From an uncultured Alphaproteobacteria bacterium (GTDB taxonomy: Bacteria; Pseudomonadota; Alphaproteobacteria; RF32; CAG-239), in assembly GCA_902464275.1 (NCBI GenBank), contig CABQIK010000023.1:1-19517 (forward strand): a stretch of 19,517 nt of DNA, given 5' to 3'. The notes under the pieces are model-generated. The model was not told the DNA's origin and made no database searches. It saw only the letters and a program-made list of their open reading frames with translations. Shown here piece after piece: positions 6,204 to 15,337 of this stretch (its first letter is position 1; the number at the start of each line of letters is the position of its first letter). Made by a program: the position numbers and the translations under genes.

Positions 6204-7673
6204 ATGCGTTTGTCTTATGCAGTGCTTGCCGCCGCTTTAGGCTTTGTTCCGTTATGTAAAGCCGCCAGCGTGAGCGAGAGCAAAAATTTAGAAATAAGTA
6301 TTTACAATAATAATCTGGCGTTGGTTAAAGATACCCGCGATGTTAATTTGCAAAAAGGCGCAAACAATGTGGCCTTTGAAGGAGTTGCTGCGCAAATAAA
6401 ACCGGAGAGCGTTTTGTTTACGGGCGAGGGTATCGGCGTTAAAGAATATAACTATGATTATGACTTGCTCACCAATCAAAACATTATTGAAAAATCGGTC
6501 GGAAAAACGGTAAAAACCGTTATTCAGAATCCGACAACCGGCGAAAATATTTTTGATAAAGCTAAAATTGTGAGCGCTAACGGCGGTATGCCGGTGTTGG
6601 AATTTTCATACGGAATTGAGCCGCAGTTTGGCGGGCGTTTGGTGTTTGAAAATCTGCCGGAAAATTTGCATAATAAACCAACGTTAGCGGCTAACATTAC
6701 CAGTGTTTCAGCCGGTGTGCATGAGTTGATGCTGGCGTATTTAACCGGCGGAATTTCATGGAAGACCAATTATGTTGCCAACGTTAATAATGACAATACG
6801 CTTGACTTAAACGGTTGGGTTGCCATTAATAACCGTTCGGGCATTGATTATAAAGACGCTAAAGTGCAGTTGATTGCAGGCGATGTTAATCAGGTGTATG
6901 ACGGCGGAATCGCGCGTCCGATGTATGCAACCCGCATGATGGCCAAAGCTATGGTTAATGATGCGGCCGCAGTAGAATCGGCGGGAGCGGCGCCGCAGCA
7001 AATCAGCGGTTATCAGCTGTATACTTTGCCCGATAAAACCGACATTAAAGATAACCAAACCAAGCAGGTTATTTTGATTGAACAAAACAAGGTTAAATAC
7101 GCTAAAGAAGGGCGATTGTATTCGGCTTTATATTTCGGCGGCGATTATCAGTCTTCATTTGAAAAAGCGCATCCTGATATGTATTACATTATGCACAATA
7201 CTGAAGAAAATAATTTAGGCTTGCCGCTGCCTGCCGGCGTGGTTCGTTTTTATGAAAACGATGATAACGGCAGTATGCAGTTCATCGGTGAAAACTCTAT
7301 CGGTCATGTGGCCAAAGGCGAAAAAATTGAGCTTAATTTGGGTAGTTTCTTTAATATTTTTGCAGACGGGAAAGTACTAAAAGTAAACAAAGTTTCGGAG
7401 AAAAAAATTGCCGATATTGTGAATGGTTGCCGCAAAGCAACAGTAGTGCGCAACTATGATGCGGAAGTTACTTTTAACAATGGCGGTAAAACGGCGGAGA
7501 GAATCATCTTTAAGCAGAGCATTAATCAAAACAGCAAGGTTATTGCTGAGAGCATTAAAGGCAGCTTAAAAGATGTGAATAACTATGAATGGGTGATTGA
7601 TTTGGCGGCAGATTCTGAAGCTAAACTCACCTTTACCGTACAAACTTCATCAGATGAACGCGTGTGCCAATAA
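6204..7673 (+). CDS. DUF4139 domain-containing exported protein
   Basis: A 489-aa protein with a cleavable signal peptide (about 1-20, ending PLCKA), so periplasmic or cell-surface. An N-terminal beta-rich region (ISIYNNNLALVKDTR, then VAFEGVAAQIKPESVLF) precedes the DUF4139 core starting near residue 178 (LTGGISWKTNYVANV, then LNGWVAINNRSG and VQLIAGDVNQV). DUF4139 proteins are widespread and poorly characterised, and I assign no reaction. The region at about 235-260 is Ala/Met-rich and probably a linker. AAGGAG lies before the ATG. It follows the outer-membrane protein gene by 122 bp, with a terminator between, so it is probably transcribed separately. It converges on the DUF2934 gene. Confidence 0.85.
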   Translation: MRLSYAVLAAALGFVPLCKAASVSESKNLEISIYNNNLALVKDTRDVNLQKGANNVAFEGVAAQIKPESVLFTGEGIGVKEYNYDYDLLTNQNIIEKSVGKTVKTVIQNPTTGENIFDKAKIVSANGGMPVLEFSYGIEPQFGGRLVFENLPENLHNKPTLAANITSVSAGVHELMLAYLTGGISWKTNYVANVNNDNTLDLNGWVAINNRSGIDYKDAKVQLIAGDVNQVYDGGIARPMYATRMMAKAMVNDAAAVESAGAAPQQISGYQLYTLPDKTDIKDNQTKQVILIEQNKVKYAKEGRLYSALYFGGDYQSSFEKAHPDMYYIMHNTEENNLGLPLPAGVVRFYENDDNGSMQFIGENSIGHVAKGEKIELNLGSFFNIFADGKVLKVNKVSEKKIADIVNGCRKATVVRNYDAEVTFNNGGKTAERIIFKQSINQNSKVIAESIKGSLKDVNNYEWVIDLAADSEAKLTFTVQTSSDERVCQ

Positions 7674-7691
7674 CACTTTGTAACGCTTATG

Positions 7692-7727
7692 AAAAAAAAC
7701 ACTCCTGAATGTTTATTCGGGAGTGTT
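7692..7727 (-). terminator. Terminator of the DUF2934 gene (convergent with the DUF4139 gene)
   Basis: AACACTCC (7698-7705) with GGAGTGTT (7720-7727), extended through GAAT/ATTC around a GTTT loop (13 bp). The minus strand continues with T8 (7692-7699), giving a strong terminator leftward; the plus-strand side has only TTCTTC. Confidence 0.8.
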
Positions 7728-7758
7728 CTTCATATAAGTAAAACTTATATTATATGTC

Positions 7759-7977
7759 TTATTTCTTGCTGGTTTTTGAAGTGCTTTTAGCAGCAACTTT
7801 TTTAGCAGAGGTGCTTGAAGAAGCACATGTTTTTTTGCAAGAAGCTTTTTTGCTACATTTTGAAATTTGTTCCACAGCCATAGACCAGAATTTTTCATCT
7901 TGTCCTGACGGGCAACCGGCATTCTGCCACAGATAGTAAGCGGCTTCACGAATGCAGTTTTCATTACAATTTGACAT
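7759..7977 (-). CDS. DUF2934 domain protein with Cys/Lys/Ser-rich tail
   Basis: A 72-aa protein. Residues about 8-36 (IREAAYYLWQNAGCPSGQDE, then FWSMAVEQI) fit the short DUF2934 motif, whose function is unknown. The second half is a low-complexity Lys/Ser/Ala tail with cysteines at intervals (CSKKASCKKTC). There are six cysteines in 72 residues, counting NCNENC at the N-terminus, which suggests metal binding or disulfides; the lysine-rich tail would suit nucleic-acid binding. Both roles are inference. GGAG lies 9 nt before the ATG, a consensus-like promoter lies upstream and a strong terminator downstream, so it is a well-formed single gene. It diverges from the glgB operon. Confidence 0.8.
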   Translation of the reverse strand: MSNCNENCIREAAYYLWQNAGCPSGQDEKFWSMAVEQISKCSKKASCKKTCASSSTSAKKVAAKSTSKTSKK

Positions 7978-8012
7978 TATAATATCTCCATAAATAAGTT
8001 TTCAACAAAATC

Positions 8013-8041
8013 AATATATAATCGTTTTTTTAATCAGTCAA
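8013..8041 (-). promoter_or_regulatory. Promoter of the DUF2934 gene
   Basis: On the minus strand, -35 TTGACT (8036-8041), exactly 17 nt, and -10 TATATT (8013-8018). The start codon is at 7977. Confidence 0.65.
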
Positions 8042-8095
8042 TAATAAATAATAAGAAAATTTACAGATATTTTTTGTGATTACGCAATTAATGCC

Positions 8096-8124
8096 TTTAC
8101 AGATAAAAAATAGTCTTTTATAGT
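8096..8124 (+). promoter_or_regulatory. Promoter of the glgB-glgX-malQ operon
   Basis: -35 TTTACA (8096-8101), a 17-nt spacer and -10 TATAGT (8119-8124), giving a leader of about 37 nt before the ATG at 8168. No operator or terminator hairpin is seen in the leader. Confidence 0.6.
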
Positions 8125-8167
8125 GTGAAACAAGTATTATTTTGGTCATATCAATGTTGGAGGTTTA

Positions 8168-10369
8168 ATGGAAAACTTATTATCAAAAGAAGAAATGGAA
8201 GCCGTTATTAACGGAGACCACGGCAATGTGTTTGCAGTGCTTGGCATTCACCGCGATAAAGGTTCAAAAAACGTGTTTGTCAGAGCATATTTGCCTAAAA
8301 CAAATTCAGTGGAATTGCTTGATGAAAATAACAATTCGTTGGGCATGATGAGCAAATTGGACAATCGCGGTTTTTATCAAATTAATTTGGGCGCGGTGGA
8401 AAATTTTAAGTACAGATTCAAAATTACCAATGACCAAAACAATGTTTATATAAAAGAAGATACGTATCGCTTTTTACCGACTATCGGCGATATTGACGAA
8501 TATTTATTTGCTGAAGGAAATCATCACGATATTTATAAAAAACTCGGCGCGCACGTTATGGAAATGGACGGCGTTAAAGGCGTGGGTTTTGCCGTGTGGG
8601 CGCCTAATGCCAAGCGCGTTTCGGTAATCGGAAACTTTAACAACTGGGACGGCCGCGTTGATGTTATGCGCAAGCACTTGAACTGCGGCATCTGGGATAT
8701 TTTTATTCCGGGAATCGGCGAAGGCGAAGTTTATAAATATGAAATCAAAACATGGGAAAATTATATTTTATGCAAATCAGATCCGGTCGGGTTTTATGCT
8801 GAAAAACGTCCGAAGACGGCGTCAGTTGTTTATGATTTGAATCATTATACCTGGGGCGATTCAGAATGGATGAAATACAGAGAATCGTATAACAGTTTTG
8901 ATAAGCCGATTTCAATTTATGAAGTGCATTTGGGTTCATGGCGGCGCAAAGGCGATAACGGCGAAGAATATTTGACCTATCGTGAGTTTGCCGACAGATT
9001 GGTGCCGTATGTGGTTAATATGGGCTTTACTCATGTTGAGTTTTTGCCGCTGTGCGAACATCCGCTTGACGCATCTTGGGGATATCAGGTAACCGGCTTG
9101 TTTGCACCGACTTCACGGTTCGGAACACCTGATGACTTCAGATACATGATTGATAAATTTCATCAGGCCAATATCGGCGTGATTATGGATTGGGTTCCGG
9201 CGCACTTCCCGAAAGACGCTCACGGCTTGGTGGAATTTGACGGCACGCATTTGTATGAGCATGCCGACCCGCGCAAAGGCGAACACAAAGACTGGGGCAC
9301 CAAAATTTATAATTACGGGCGCACTGAAGTTTGCAATATTTTGTGCGCAAGCGCTTTGTACTGGATGAAAGAATATCATATTGACGGTTTGCGCGTTGAC
9401 GCGGTGGCCTCAATGCTTTATTTGGATTATTCGCGTAAAGCCGGCGAGTGGATACCGAATCAATACGGCGGCAATGAAAACTTGGAAGCTATTGCCTTTT
9501 TACGCAAGATGAACGAGCTTGTTTACGGCGAAAATAAAGGCGTGATGACCTGCGCCGAAGAATCAACCGCGTGGCCGATGGTTTCACGTCCGACTTCAAT
9601 GGGCGGTTTGGGTTTCGGTTACAAGTGGAATATGGGTTGGATGAATGATACTTTGCGTTATATAAGCCATGAGCCGATACATCGTAAATATCATCACGGG
9701 TTGCTGACTTTCGGGCTTCTGTATGCGTTTAATGAAAACTTTATTTTGCCGATTTCACACGATGAAGTGGTGCACGGCAAAGGGTCTATGCTCGGTAAAA
9801 TGCCGGGAGACGAATGGCAAAAATTTGCCAATCTGCGCGCTTATTACGGCTTTATGTGGACTCACCCCGGTAAAAAGCTTTTGTTTATGGGCTGTGAGTT
9901 TGGACAAGATTGGGAGTGGAACGCGGAAGAAAGTTTGCGTTGGCACTTGTTGCAATATCCGATGTACAAAGGTTTGCAAAATTGCGTGCGCGATTTGAAC
10001 TTAATGTATAAGGGTAATGCTCCGCTGTTTGAAGAAGATTTTGACTATAAAGGTTTTGAATGGATTAACCACTCTGATTGCGATGACAGCGTGATTTCAT
10101 TTATCCGTAAAGCGCATAACTCTGATGATTATTTGATTGTTATTTGTAACTTTACGCCGGTGGTTCGTCATAATTACCGCATCGGAGTTAACGAAGGCTG
10201 CCGCTATCAAGAAATTTTTAACAGCGATGATACCAACTACTGGGGCAGCGGGGTTAAAAACGAGGGTTTAATGCAGGCAGAGTTTCAGAACTGGAACATG
10301 AAACCGTTTTCAATAGAGGTTACTTTGCCTCCGCTTTCAACCATAGTTATTAAACCAATCAGAGGCTAG
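8168..10369 (+). CDS. glgB: 1,4-alpha-glucan branching enzyme
   Basis: A 733-aa cytosolic GH13 enzyme that cuts alpha-1,4 chains and rejoins them through alpha-1,6 links in glycogen. The length is close to E. coli GlgB. An N-terminal beta domain (about 1-110) is followed by a CBM48 domain (VWAPNAKRVSVIGNFNNWDG, about 140-160), then the barrel. Catalytic residues are D411 (LRVDAVASM), E464 (AEEST) and D532 (SHDEVVHGK), matching E. coli D405, E458 and D526 with a constant offset of 6. The substrate loop EWIPNQYGGNENLEAI is intact. GGAGG lies 4 nt before the ATG. It is first in an operon with glgX (9-nt gap) and malQ. The assignment is firm. Confidence 0.98.
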   Translation: MENLLSKEEMEAVINGDHGNVFAVLGIHRDKGSKNVFVRAYLPKTNSVELLDENNNSLGMMSKLDNRGFYQINLGAVENFKYRFKITNDQNNVYIKEDTYRFLPTIGDIDEYLFAEGNHHDIYKKLGAHVMEMDGVKGVGFAVWAPNAKRVSVIGNFNNWDGRVDVMRKHLNCGIWDIFIPGIGEGEVYKYEIKTWENYILCKSDPVGFYAEKRPKTASVVYDLNHYTWGDSEWMKYRESYNSFDKPISIYEVHLGSWRRKGDNGEEYLTYREFADRLVPYVVNMGFTHVEFLPLCEHPLDASWGYQVTGLFAPTSRFGTPDDFRYMIDKFHQANIGVIMDWVPAHFPKDAHGLVEFDGTHLYEHADPRKGEHKDWGTKIYNYGRTEVCNILCASALYWMKEYHIDGLRVDAVASMLYLDYSRKAGEWIPNQYGGNENLEAIAFLRKMNELVYGENKGVMTCAEESTAWPMVSRPTSMGGLGFGYKWNMGWMNDTLRYISHEPIHRKYHHGLLTFGLLYAFNENFILPISHDEVVHGKGSMLGKMPGDEWQKFANLRAYYGFMWTHPGKKLLFMGCEFGQDWEWNAEESLRWHLLQYPMYKGLQNCVRDLNLMYKGNAPLFEEDFDYKGFEWINHSDCDDSVISFIRKAHNSDDYLIVICNFTPVVRHNYRIGVNEGCRYQEIFNSDDTNYWGSGVKNEGLMQAEFQNWNMKPFSIEVTLPPLSTIVIKPIRG

Positions 10370-10378
10370 GAGGTTTAA

Positions 10379-12451
10379 ATGGCGGCGGTTAAAATCAGCT
10401 CCGGAAAAGCTTATCCGTTGGGGGCAACTTATGACGGCAACGGTGTTAATTTTGCGTTGTTTTCCGCCAATGCCGAAAAGGTTGAGCTTTGCTTGTTTGA
10501 TAAAACCGGCACCAATGAACTTTCGCGCGTTGCCATTGTTGAAAACGAGCACAATATTTGGCATGTTTATCTTCAGGGAATTGAACCGGGGCAGGTGTAC
10601 GGGTATCGGGTTTACGGGCCGTACAAACCTGAGGAAGGAAAACGTTTTAATCCGCATAAACTGCTGTTAGATCCGTATGCGCGCAAAGTTATCGGCGAGC
10701 TGATTTGGCATAAGGCGATTTTCGGGTATGATTTAGACAGTCCGGATGCCGATTTATCGTTTTCAACTTTAGACAGCGCTCCTTATGTGCCCAAGTCGGT
10801 GGTGGTTGCCAATAGTTTTGATTGGCAAGATGATAAGCGACCGGATTTTGCTTTTAATGAAAGCATTATTTATGAAGCGCATGTTAAAGGTTATACCATG
10901 CTGCATCCGCGGGTGGAAAATAAATGTCGCGGAAAATTTTCGGGACTTGCTTCCAAAAGTATAATCAACTACCTGAAATGGCTTGGTATAACCTCGTTGG
11001 AAATTTTGCCGGTTCATGCTTTTTTCGGTAATAAAATCGGGCGTGATGTTCGTAACTATTGGGGATACGAATCGTTGCTGTTTTTTGCGCCGGAGCCATC
11101 ATATTTAACCGCCGGCGAAATTGATGAATTTAAGTCTATGGTGCAAAAACTTCATGCCAACGGGTTAGAAGTTTTGCTTGATGTGGTGTATAACCACACC
11201 GGCGAGGGTAATCAGTTCGGGCCGACGCTGTGTTATCGCGGTATTGATAATGAGAGCTATTACACCTTAGATAAAAACAATAAGCGCTTTTATTATGACA
11301 GTACAGGGTGCGGCGCTTCGTTTAATTTGCAAAACCCGAATGTGTTGACACTGGTTATGGACTCAATGCGCTATTGGGTAAATGAAATGCATGTTGACGG
11401 GTTCAGACTTGATTTAGCAACTTCGCTCAGCCGTGTTAATACGGAGTTTACGCAAAACAGCGGTTTTTTGTTGGCGGCGCGGCAGGATGAAACTTTGCGT
11501 CAGGTAAAACTGATTGCCGAACCGTGGGATGTCGGCATGGGCGGCTATCAAATCGGGGCGTTTCCGGCCGGTTGGGCGGAATGGAACGACCGCTTTCGCG
11601 ATGTGGCGCGGCGCTTTTGGCGCGGCGATGAACGGCAAGTGGGTGAATTTGCCAGCCGTGTTGCCGGGTCAAGCGATATTTTCGGCTATTATAACCGCAA
11701 TTTGTGCAGCAGCGTTAATTTTGTGACCGCGCATGACGGTTTTAATCTGCATGATTTAGTCAGCTATAATCAAAAACATAATGAAGCCAATGCCGAAAAC
11801 AATCGTGACGGCAGCGATGCCAATTGGAGTTGGAACTCGGGTTTGGAAGGCAGCACCGAAGATGTTAAAGTTAATGAAAAACGTATTATGCGGGCAAAGG
11901 CTTTACTTGCCACGCTGATGCTTTCATTCGGAATACCGATGCTGTTTGCCGGCGATGAATTTGCCAACACGCAATTTGGCAATAACAATCCGTACTGTCA
12001 GGATAATGTTATTAACTGGTTGGTGTGGGAAGCTATCAGCTTGAAAGACCGCAAGTTGGTGCGTTATGTGCAAAATTTAATAAAACTGCGCAAGCGTTTG
12101 AGTATTTTTAAGCGCAATCAGTTTTTCAGCGGAAAAAATATCGGACGCAGCTATTTTAAAGATTTGGCATGGTATACCGAACAAGGGAATGAGTTTACGG
12201 CCGCAGATTGGAATATGGCCGAACGTAAATCATTAGCGTATGCGGTGTATGCTAAAGGCAAGTTGCTGTTTGTTATTTTTAACGCTAATGATAACTCGCT
12301 TGAATGGAAGTTGCCGCCGCTTAAAAAGACCAAAAAATGGAAAGTGATTTTAGACAGTTCAGGTAAACTTAAAGACAAAGAAAATATCGGCGCCTGCGAG
12401 GTTATGAGTATCTCGGCATGGTCGGTAACGGCAATAGAAGTAAGCATTTAA
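10379..12451 (+). CDS. glgX: Glycogen debranching enzyme (isoamylase type)
   Basis: A 690-aa cytosolic GH13 enzyme that hydrolyses alpha-1,6 branch points, mainly short limit-dextrin branches. An N-terminal CBM48-like domain (YPLGATYDGNGVNFALFSAN) precedes the barrel with conserved regions DVVYNHT, GFRLDLATSL (nucleophile D345), LIAEPWD (acid/base E381) and VTAHDGF (D453). The NNRDGSDANWSWN segment and GDEFANTQFGNNNPYCQDN are hallmarks of GlgX/TreX proteins. AGGAGG lies 5 nt before the ATG, and glgB ends 9 nt upstream, so the two are cotranscribed. A TreX-like maltooligosaccharide activity cannot be excluded, but GlgX is best supported by the glgB neighbour. Confidence 0.95.
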   Translation: MAAVKISSGKAYPLGATYDGNGVNFALFSANAEKVELCLFDKTGTNELSRVAIVENEHNIWHVYLQGIEPGQVYGYRVYGPYKPEEGKRFNPHKLLLDPYARKVIGELIWHKAIFGYDLDSPDADLSFSTLDSAPYVPKSVVVANSFDWQDDKRPDFAFNESIIYEAHVKGYTMLHPRVENKCRGKFSGLASKSIINYLKWLGITSLEILPVHAFFGNKIGRDVRNYWGYESLLFFAPEPSYLTAGEIDEFKSMVQKLHANGLEVLLDVVYNHTGEGNQFGPTLCYRGIDNESYYTLDKNNKRFYYDSTGCGASFNLQNPNVLTLVMDSMRYWVNEMHVDGFRLDLATSLSRVNTEFTQNSGFLLAARQDETLRQVKLIAEPWDVGMGGYQIGAFPAGWAEWNDRFRDVARRFWRGDERQVGEFASRVAGSSDIFGYYNRNLCSSVNFVTAHDGFNLHDLVSYNQKHNEANAENNRDGSDANWSWNSGLEGSTEDVKVNEKRIMRAKALLATLMLSFGIPMLFAGDEFANTQFGNNNPYCQDNVINWLVWEAISLKDRKLVRYVQNLIKLRKRLSIFKRNQFFSGKNIGRSYFKDLAWYTEQGNEFTAADWNMAERKSLAYAVYAKGKLLFVIFNANDNSLEWKLPPLKKTKKWKVILDSSGKLKDKENIGACEVMSISAWSVTAIEVSI

Positions 12452-12468
12452 ACCGCTTGGGAGGAACT

Positions 12469-14595
12469 ATGAGCGATAATTTAAATTTGTTGGCAGATAA
12501 GCTCGGTATAGCCAGATATTTTTCTGACGCGGGTATGCGTAAACGGGATTATGTTGTCAGCGATGATATATTAAAGTTTTTTTGCAAAGAATACGGTTAT
12601 AAAGCCGATACCGATGAAAATGCCGAAAAGTCGCTTAATAAACTTGCGGATGCGGAGTGGAAACAGGTGTTGCCGCCGATTGTTGTGGCGCGTTATGCAA
12701 ATATGTCATTTTATGCGGTGCTTACCAAAGCGCAGTTAAAACAAAAAATTACGCTTAGCGCGCAAGAAGGGCAAACGCTTAATTTTGCGGCGGAGGATAC
12801 CGGAGAATGTAAAGAATTTGCCGGTAAAGAATACTGCAGAGTTAAAATTACGTTGCAAGATTGTTTGCCGTACGGATACTATAATTTGCAACTGCACCAT
12901 AGCGGCGGTTGCGCAAAAACGGTTTTAGCGGTGGCGCCGGATAAATGTTATACCACAGACGCGATTGAAAGCGGAAAAATGTGGGGATACAGCCTGCAAC
13001 TTTATGCCTTAAAAAGCAAGCGCAACTGGGGCGTTGGTGATTTTGGCGATTTGAAGACGTTTGTGGGCATGTGCGCAAAAGTCGGAGCCGATGTTATCGG
13101 GCTTAATCCGCTTAATGTTTTGTTCCATGATTATCCTGAAAACGCCAGTCCGTATTCATCAGTAAGCAGATTGTTTTTAAATCCGATTTACATTGATGTT
13201 ACGGCAGTTCCGGAGTTTAGGAAAATTGATAATGACGCCTTGCGGGCAGAAGTTGTTAAAGTAAAAAATACTGATTTAATTGACTATACGGCGGTATATA
13301 ATCTTAAAATAAAAGTGCTGAAAAAGTTGTTTGCAAGCTTAAAGCAGAATACGAATTATGCCAAACAGTTTGCTGATTTTAAACAAGAAAAAGCAACGGA
13401 GTTAGACTTGTTTGCCACATTTCAGGCTTTATACAGCGAGCAGTCAAAAACCGTGTGGGGCGGTTGGCGCGCATGGAGCGCGGAGCTGCAAAATCCGGCG
13501 TCGCTTTCGGTGGCAAAGTTTAAGGAAGCACATCAGGAACAGATAGAGTTTTTTAAGTTTTTACAGTTTGAGGCGGACAGGCAGTTAAAAGCGGTTTATG
13601 ATGAGGTTAAAAAGCAAGGTCTTAAAATCGGGCTTTATCGTGATTTGCCGGTCGGAGTGTGCAAAGACAGCGCCGAACTGTGGGCAGACCGCTATGTGTT
13701 TATGGAAAAATCGGGCGCAGGAGCGCCGCCGGACGCATTTTTTACGCTTGGGCAAAAATGGTGTTTGGGCGCGTTTAATCCTTTTCAGCTTAAAAGCAGA
13801 GCCTATGAGCCGTATCTTAAAATTTTGCGGGCAAATATGGCGTATGCCGGAGCACTGCGCATTGACCACGTTATGGGCTTAATGCGTTTGTTTATGATAC
13901 CGGATGATAAACAAAACGGCACTTATATTTATTATAATTTTGACGATATGTTGGGGCTTTTGGCTCTGGAGAGTTATTTGCATAAATGCGCGGTAGTCGG
14001 CGAGAGTATCGGTAATGTGCCGGACGGATTTTTGGATAAGTTGAAAGCTCACAATATTTATTCAATCAGCGTGTTATGGTCGGAACGATGGAACGGCGGA
14101 TACGGCGATTTTAAAATGGCGTCTGATTATCCGGCTAATGTTTTTGTTTCAGTCGGCACGCATGATATGCAGCCGCTTAAAATGTGGTGGTTCGGATATG
14201 ATATTGAACTTAAACGCAAGCTTAATATGATTGATGACAATGAGCGCATAAACGCGTACAAAATGCGCGAGGGTGACAGGTACAAGCTTTTGGCAGCGCT
14301 TGATTTTAATCAGGCTTGGCCGCAGGATAAGCTCCGCAAAGCTGATTACTTATACGGCGAGGGTTATCCGGAAGGCATTGAAGAGGCCGTGCATAAGCTT
14401 TTGGCTAAAACGCCATGCAAAGTGGTAATGCTGCAGCTTGAAGATATTTTTGAAGTGACGGAATTGCAAAACCTGCCGGGGACTGACCGCGAAACCTATC
14501 CAAACTGGCGGCATCGTTTGCCGATAGATTTGGAAGATATGGAAAGTTCAGAGGCATATTGGCGCAATATTAACGCGGTTAAAAGCGCGCGATAA
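12469..14595 (+). CDS. malQ: 4-alpha-glucanotransferase (amylomaltase)
   Basis: A 708-aa cytosolic GH77 enzyme that moves maltooligosyl units between alpha-1,4 glucans, recycling short chains released by debranching. Family regions are WGVGDFGDLK, NASPYSSVSRLFLNPIYID, the LYRDLPVGV strand, GAPPDAFFTLGQKW, LRIDHVMGL (nucleophile D466), VVGESIGNVPDGF (E512) and GTHDMQPLKMWW (D566). An N-terminal extension of about 140 residues makes it the long, E. coli-like form. The ATG at 12469 is chosen because GGGAGG lies just upstream; an in-frame ATG at 12418 lies inside glgX without such a site. The gap to glgX is 17 nt. The THDMQP motif differs slightly from the more usual THDLPx. Confidence 0.96.
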   Translation: MSDNLNLLADKLGIARYFSDAGMRKRDYVVSDDILKFFCKEYGYKADTDENAEKSLNKLADAEWKQVLPPIVVARYANMSFYAVLTKAQLKQKITLSAQEGQTLNFAAEDTGECKEFAGKEYCRVKITLQDCLPYGYYNLQLHHSGGCAKTVLAVAPDKCYTTDAIESGKMWGYSLQLYALKSKRNWGVGDFGDLKTFVGMCAKVGADVIGLNPLNVLFHDYPENASPYSSVSRLFLNPIYIDVTAVPEFRKIDNDALRAEVVKVKNTDLIDYTAVYNLKIKVLKKLFASLKQNTNYAKQFADFKQEKATELDLFATFQALYSEQSKTVWGGWRAWSAELQNPASLSVAKFKEAHQEQIEFFKFLQFEADRQLKAVYDEVKKQGLKIGLYRDLPVGVCKDSAELWADRYVFMEKSGAGAPPDAFFTLGQKWCLGAFNPFQLKSRAYEPYLKILRANMAYAGALRIDHVMGLMRLFMIPDDKQNGTYIYYNFDDMLGLLALESYLHKCAVVGESIGNVPDGFLDKLKAHNIYSISVLWSERWNGGYGDFKMASDYPANVFVSVGTHDMQPLKMWWFGYDIELKRKLNMIDDNERINAYKMREGDRYKLLAALDFNQAWPQDKLRKADYLYGEGYPEGIEEAVHKLLAKTPCKVVMLQLEDIFEVTELQNLPGTDRETYPNWRHRLPIDLEDMESSEAYWRNINAVKSAR

Positions 14596-14598
14596 TTT

Positions 14599-15333
14599 TT
14601 ACTTTTTGCTTAGGTAACGAATTATGCCGTACAAGGTGTTTATATCTTGTTCGGTTAAGTTGCTACGGGTAAAAATGTTGTGCAGATTGCGGAGCAGAGT
14701 AGGGCGTTTTTCTTCATCTTGCAGATTTTTAAAATCTTGCAGTTCGTGCTCTAAAAAGGCAAAAAAGTTAGTCAGTTGCTCTTTGCTCGCAAGGTGGGTG
14801 GCATTGGTGATAAATTGTGATTCCGGAACGTTAATAAGGCTTTTGTACCATTCATACCCGACCAAGAGCACGGCTTGCGATAAATTGAGCGAGCAGTGTT
14901 TGGGGTTAAGCGGAATTTCAATAATGGCATCGGCGATTGACACGTCGTCATTTTCAAGTCCGGTGCGTTCAGGACCGAACATAATGCCGCATTTGTTGCC
15001 GGAATTCAGCTGATTATGTATCGGTTTCATAACCGTTTCCGCCGTATAAATGGTTTTTATTTGGTTGCGGCGGCGGGCAGTGGTGGCGTATACGGCGTTT
15101 AAGTCGGCAATCGCATCTTGTACGGAAGCGTACACAACGGCGTTTTGCAAAATTTCATCGGCGCCGGAAGATGCGGCCACGGCTTTGTCGGAAAAATGAT
15201 TTTCACGCGGAGTTACCAAGCGCAACTCAGTTAAGCCGCAGTTCATCATGGCGCGGGCGGTCATGCCTATGTTTTCGGCAAGCTGCGGGCATACCAAAAT
15301 AATCGCGGGTTGCGAATCGGATAATATCGTCAT
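14599..15333 (-). CDS. trmJ: tRNA (cytidine/uridine-32-2'-O)-methyltransferase, TrmJ-like
   Basis: A 244-aa cytosolic SPOUT-class methyltransferase, expected to 2'-O-methylate position 32 of tRNAs with S-adenosylmethionine. Visible motifs are ENIGMTARAMMNCGL (residues 20-34), FGPERTGLEN (119-128) and IPLNPKHCSLNLSQAV (140-155), the knotted SAM-binding region, plus a C-terminal helical part typical of TrmJ. The length is close to E. coli TrmJ. Its start codon lies 4 nt after the stop of the exported-protein gene upstream, so the two are probably cotranscribed. Its stop lies only 3 nt from the convergent malQ stop, with no terminator between. A related TrmH-family rRNA or tRNA target is possible. 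Confidence 0.9.
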   Translation of the reverse strand: MTILSDSQPAIILVCPQLAENIGMTARAMMNCGLTELRLVTPRENHFSDKAVAASSGADEILQNAVVYASVQDAIADLNAVYATTARRRNQIKTIYTAETVMKPIHNQLNSGNKCGIMFGPERTGLENDDVSIADAIIEIPLNPKHCSLNLSQAVLLVGYEWYKSLINVPESQFITNATHLASKEQLTNFFAFLEHELQDFKNLQDEEKRPTLLRNLHNIFTRSNLTEQDINTLYGIIRYLSKK

Positions 15334-15337
15334 ATTG

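Noticed and set aside
7713..7964. Second minus-strand frame overlapping the DUF2934 gene
   Set aside because: It lacks a ribosome site and runs into the terminator, while the other frame has a DUF2934 match and a GGAG site.
12418..12468. Upstream ATG for malQ overlapping the end of glgX
   Set aside because: No ribosome site there. The ATG at 12469 has GGGAGG at the right distance and begins a normal-length protein.
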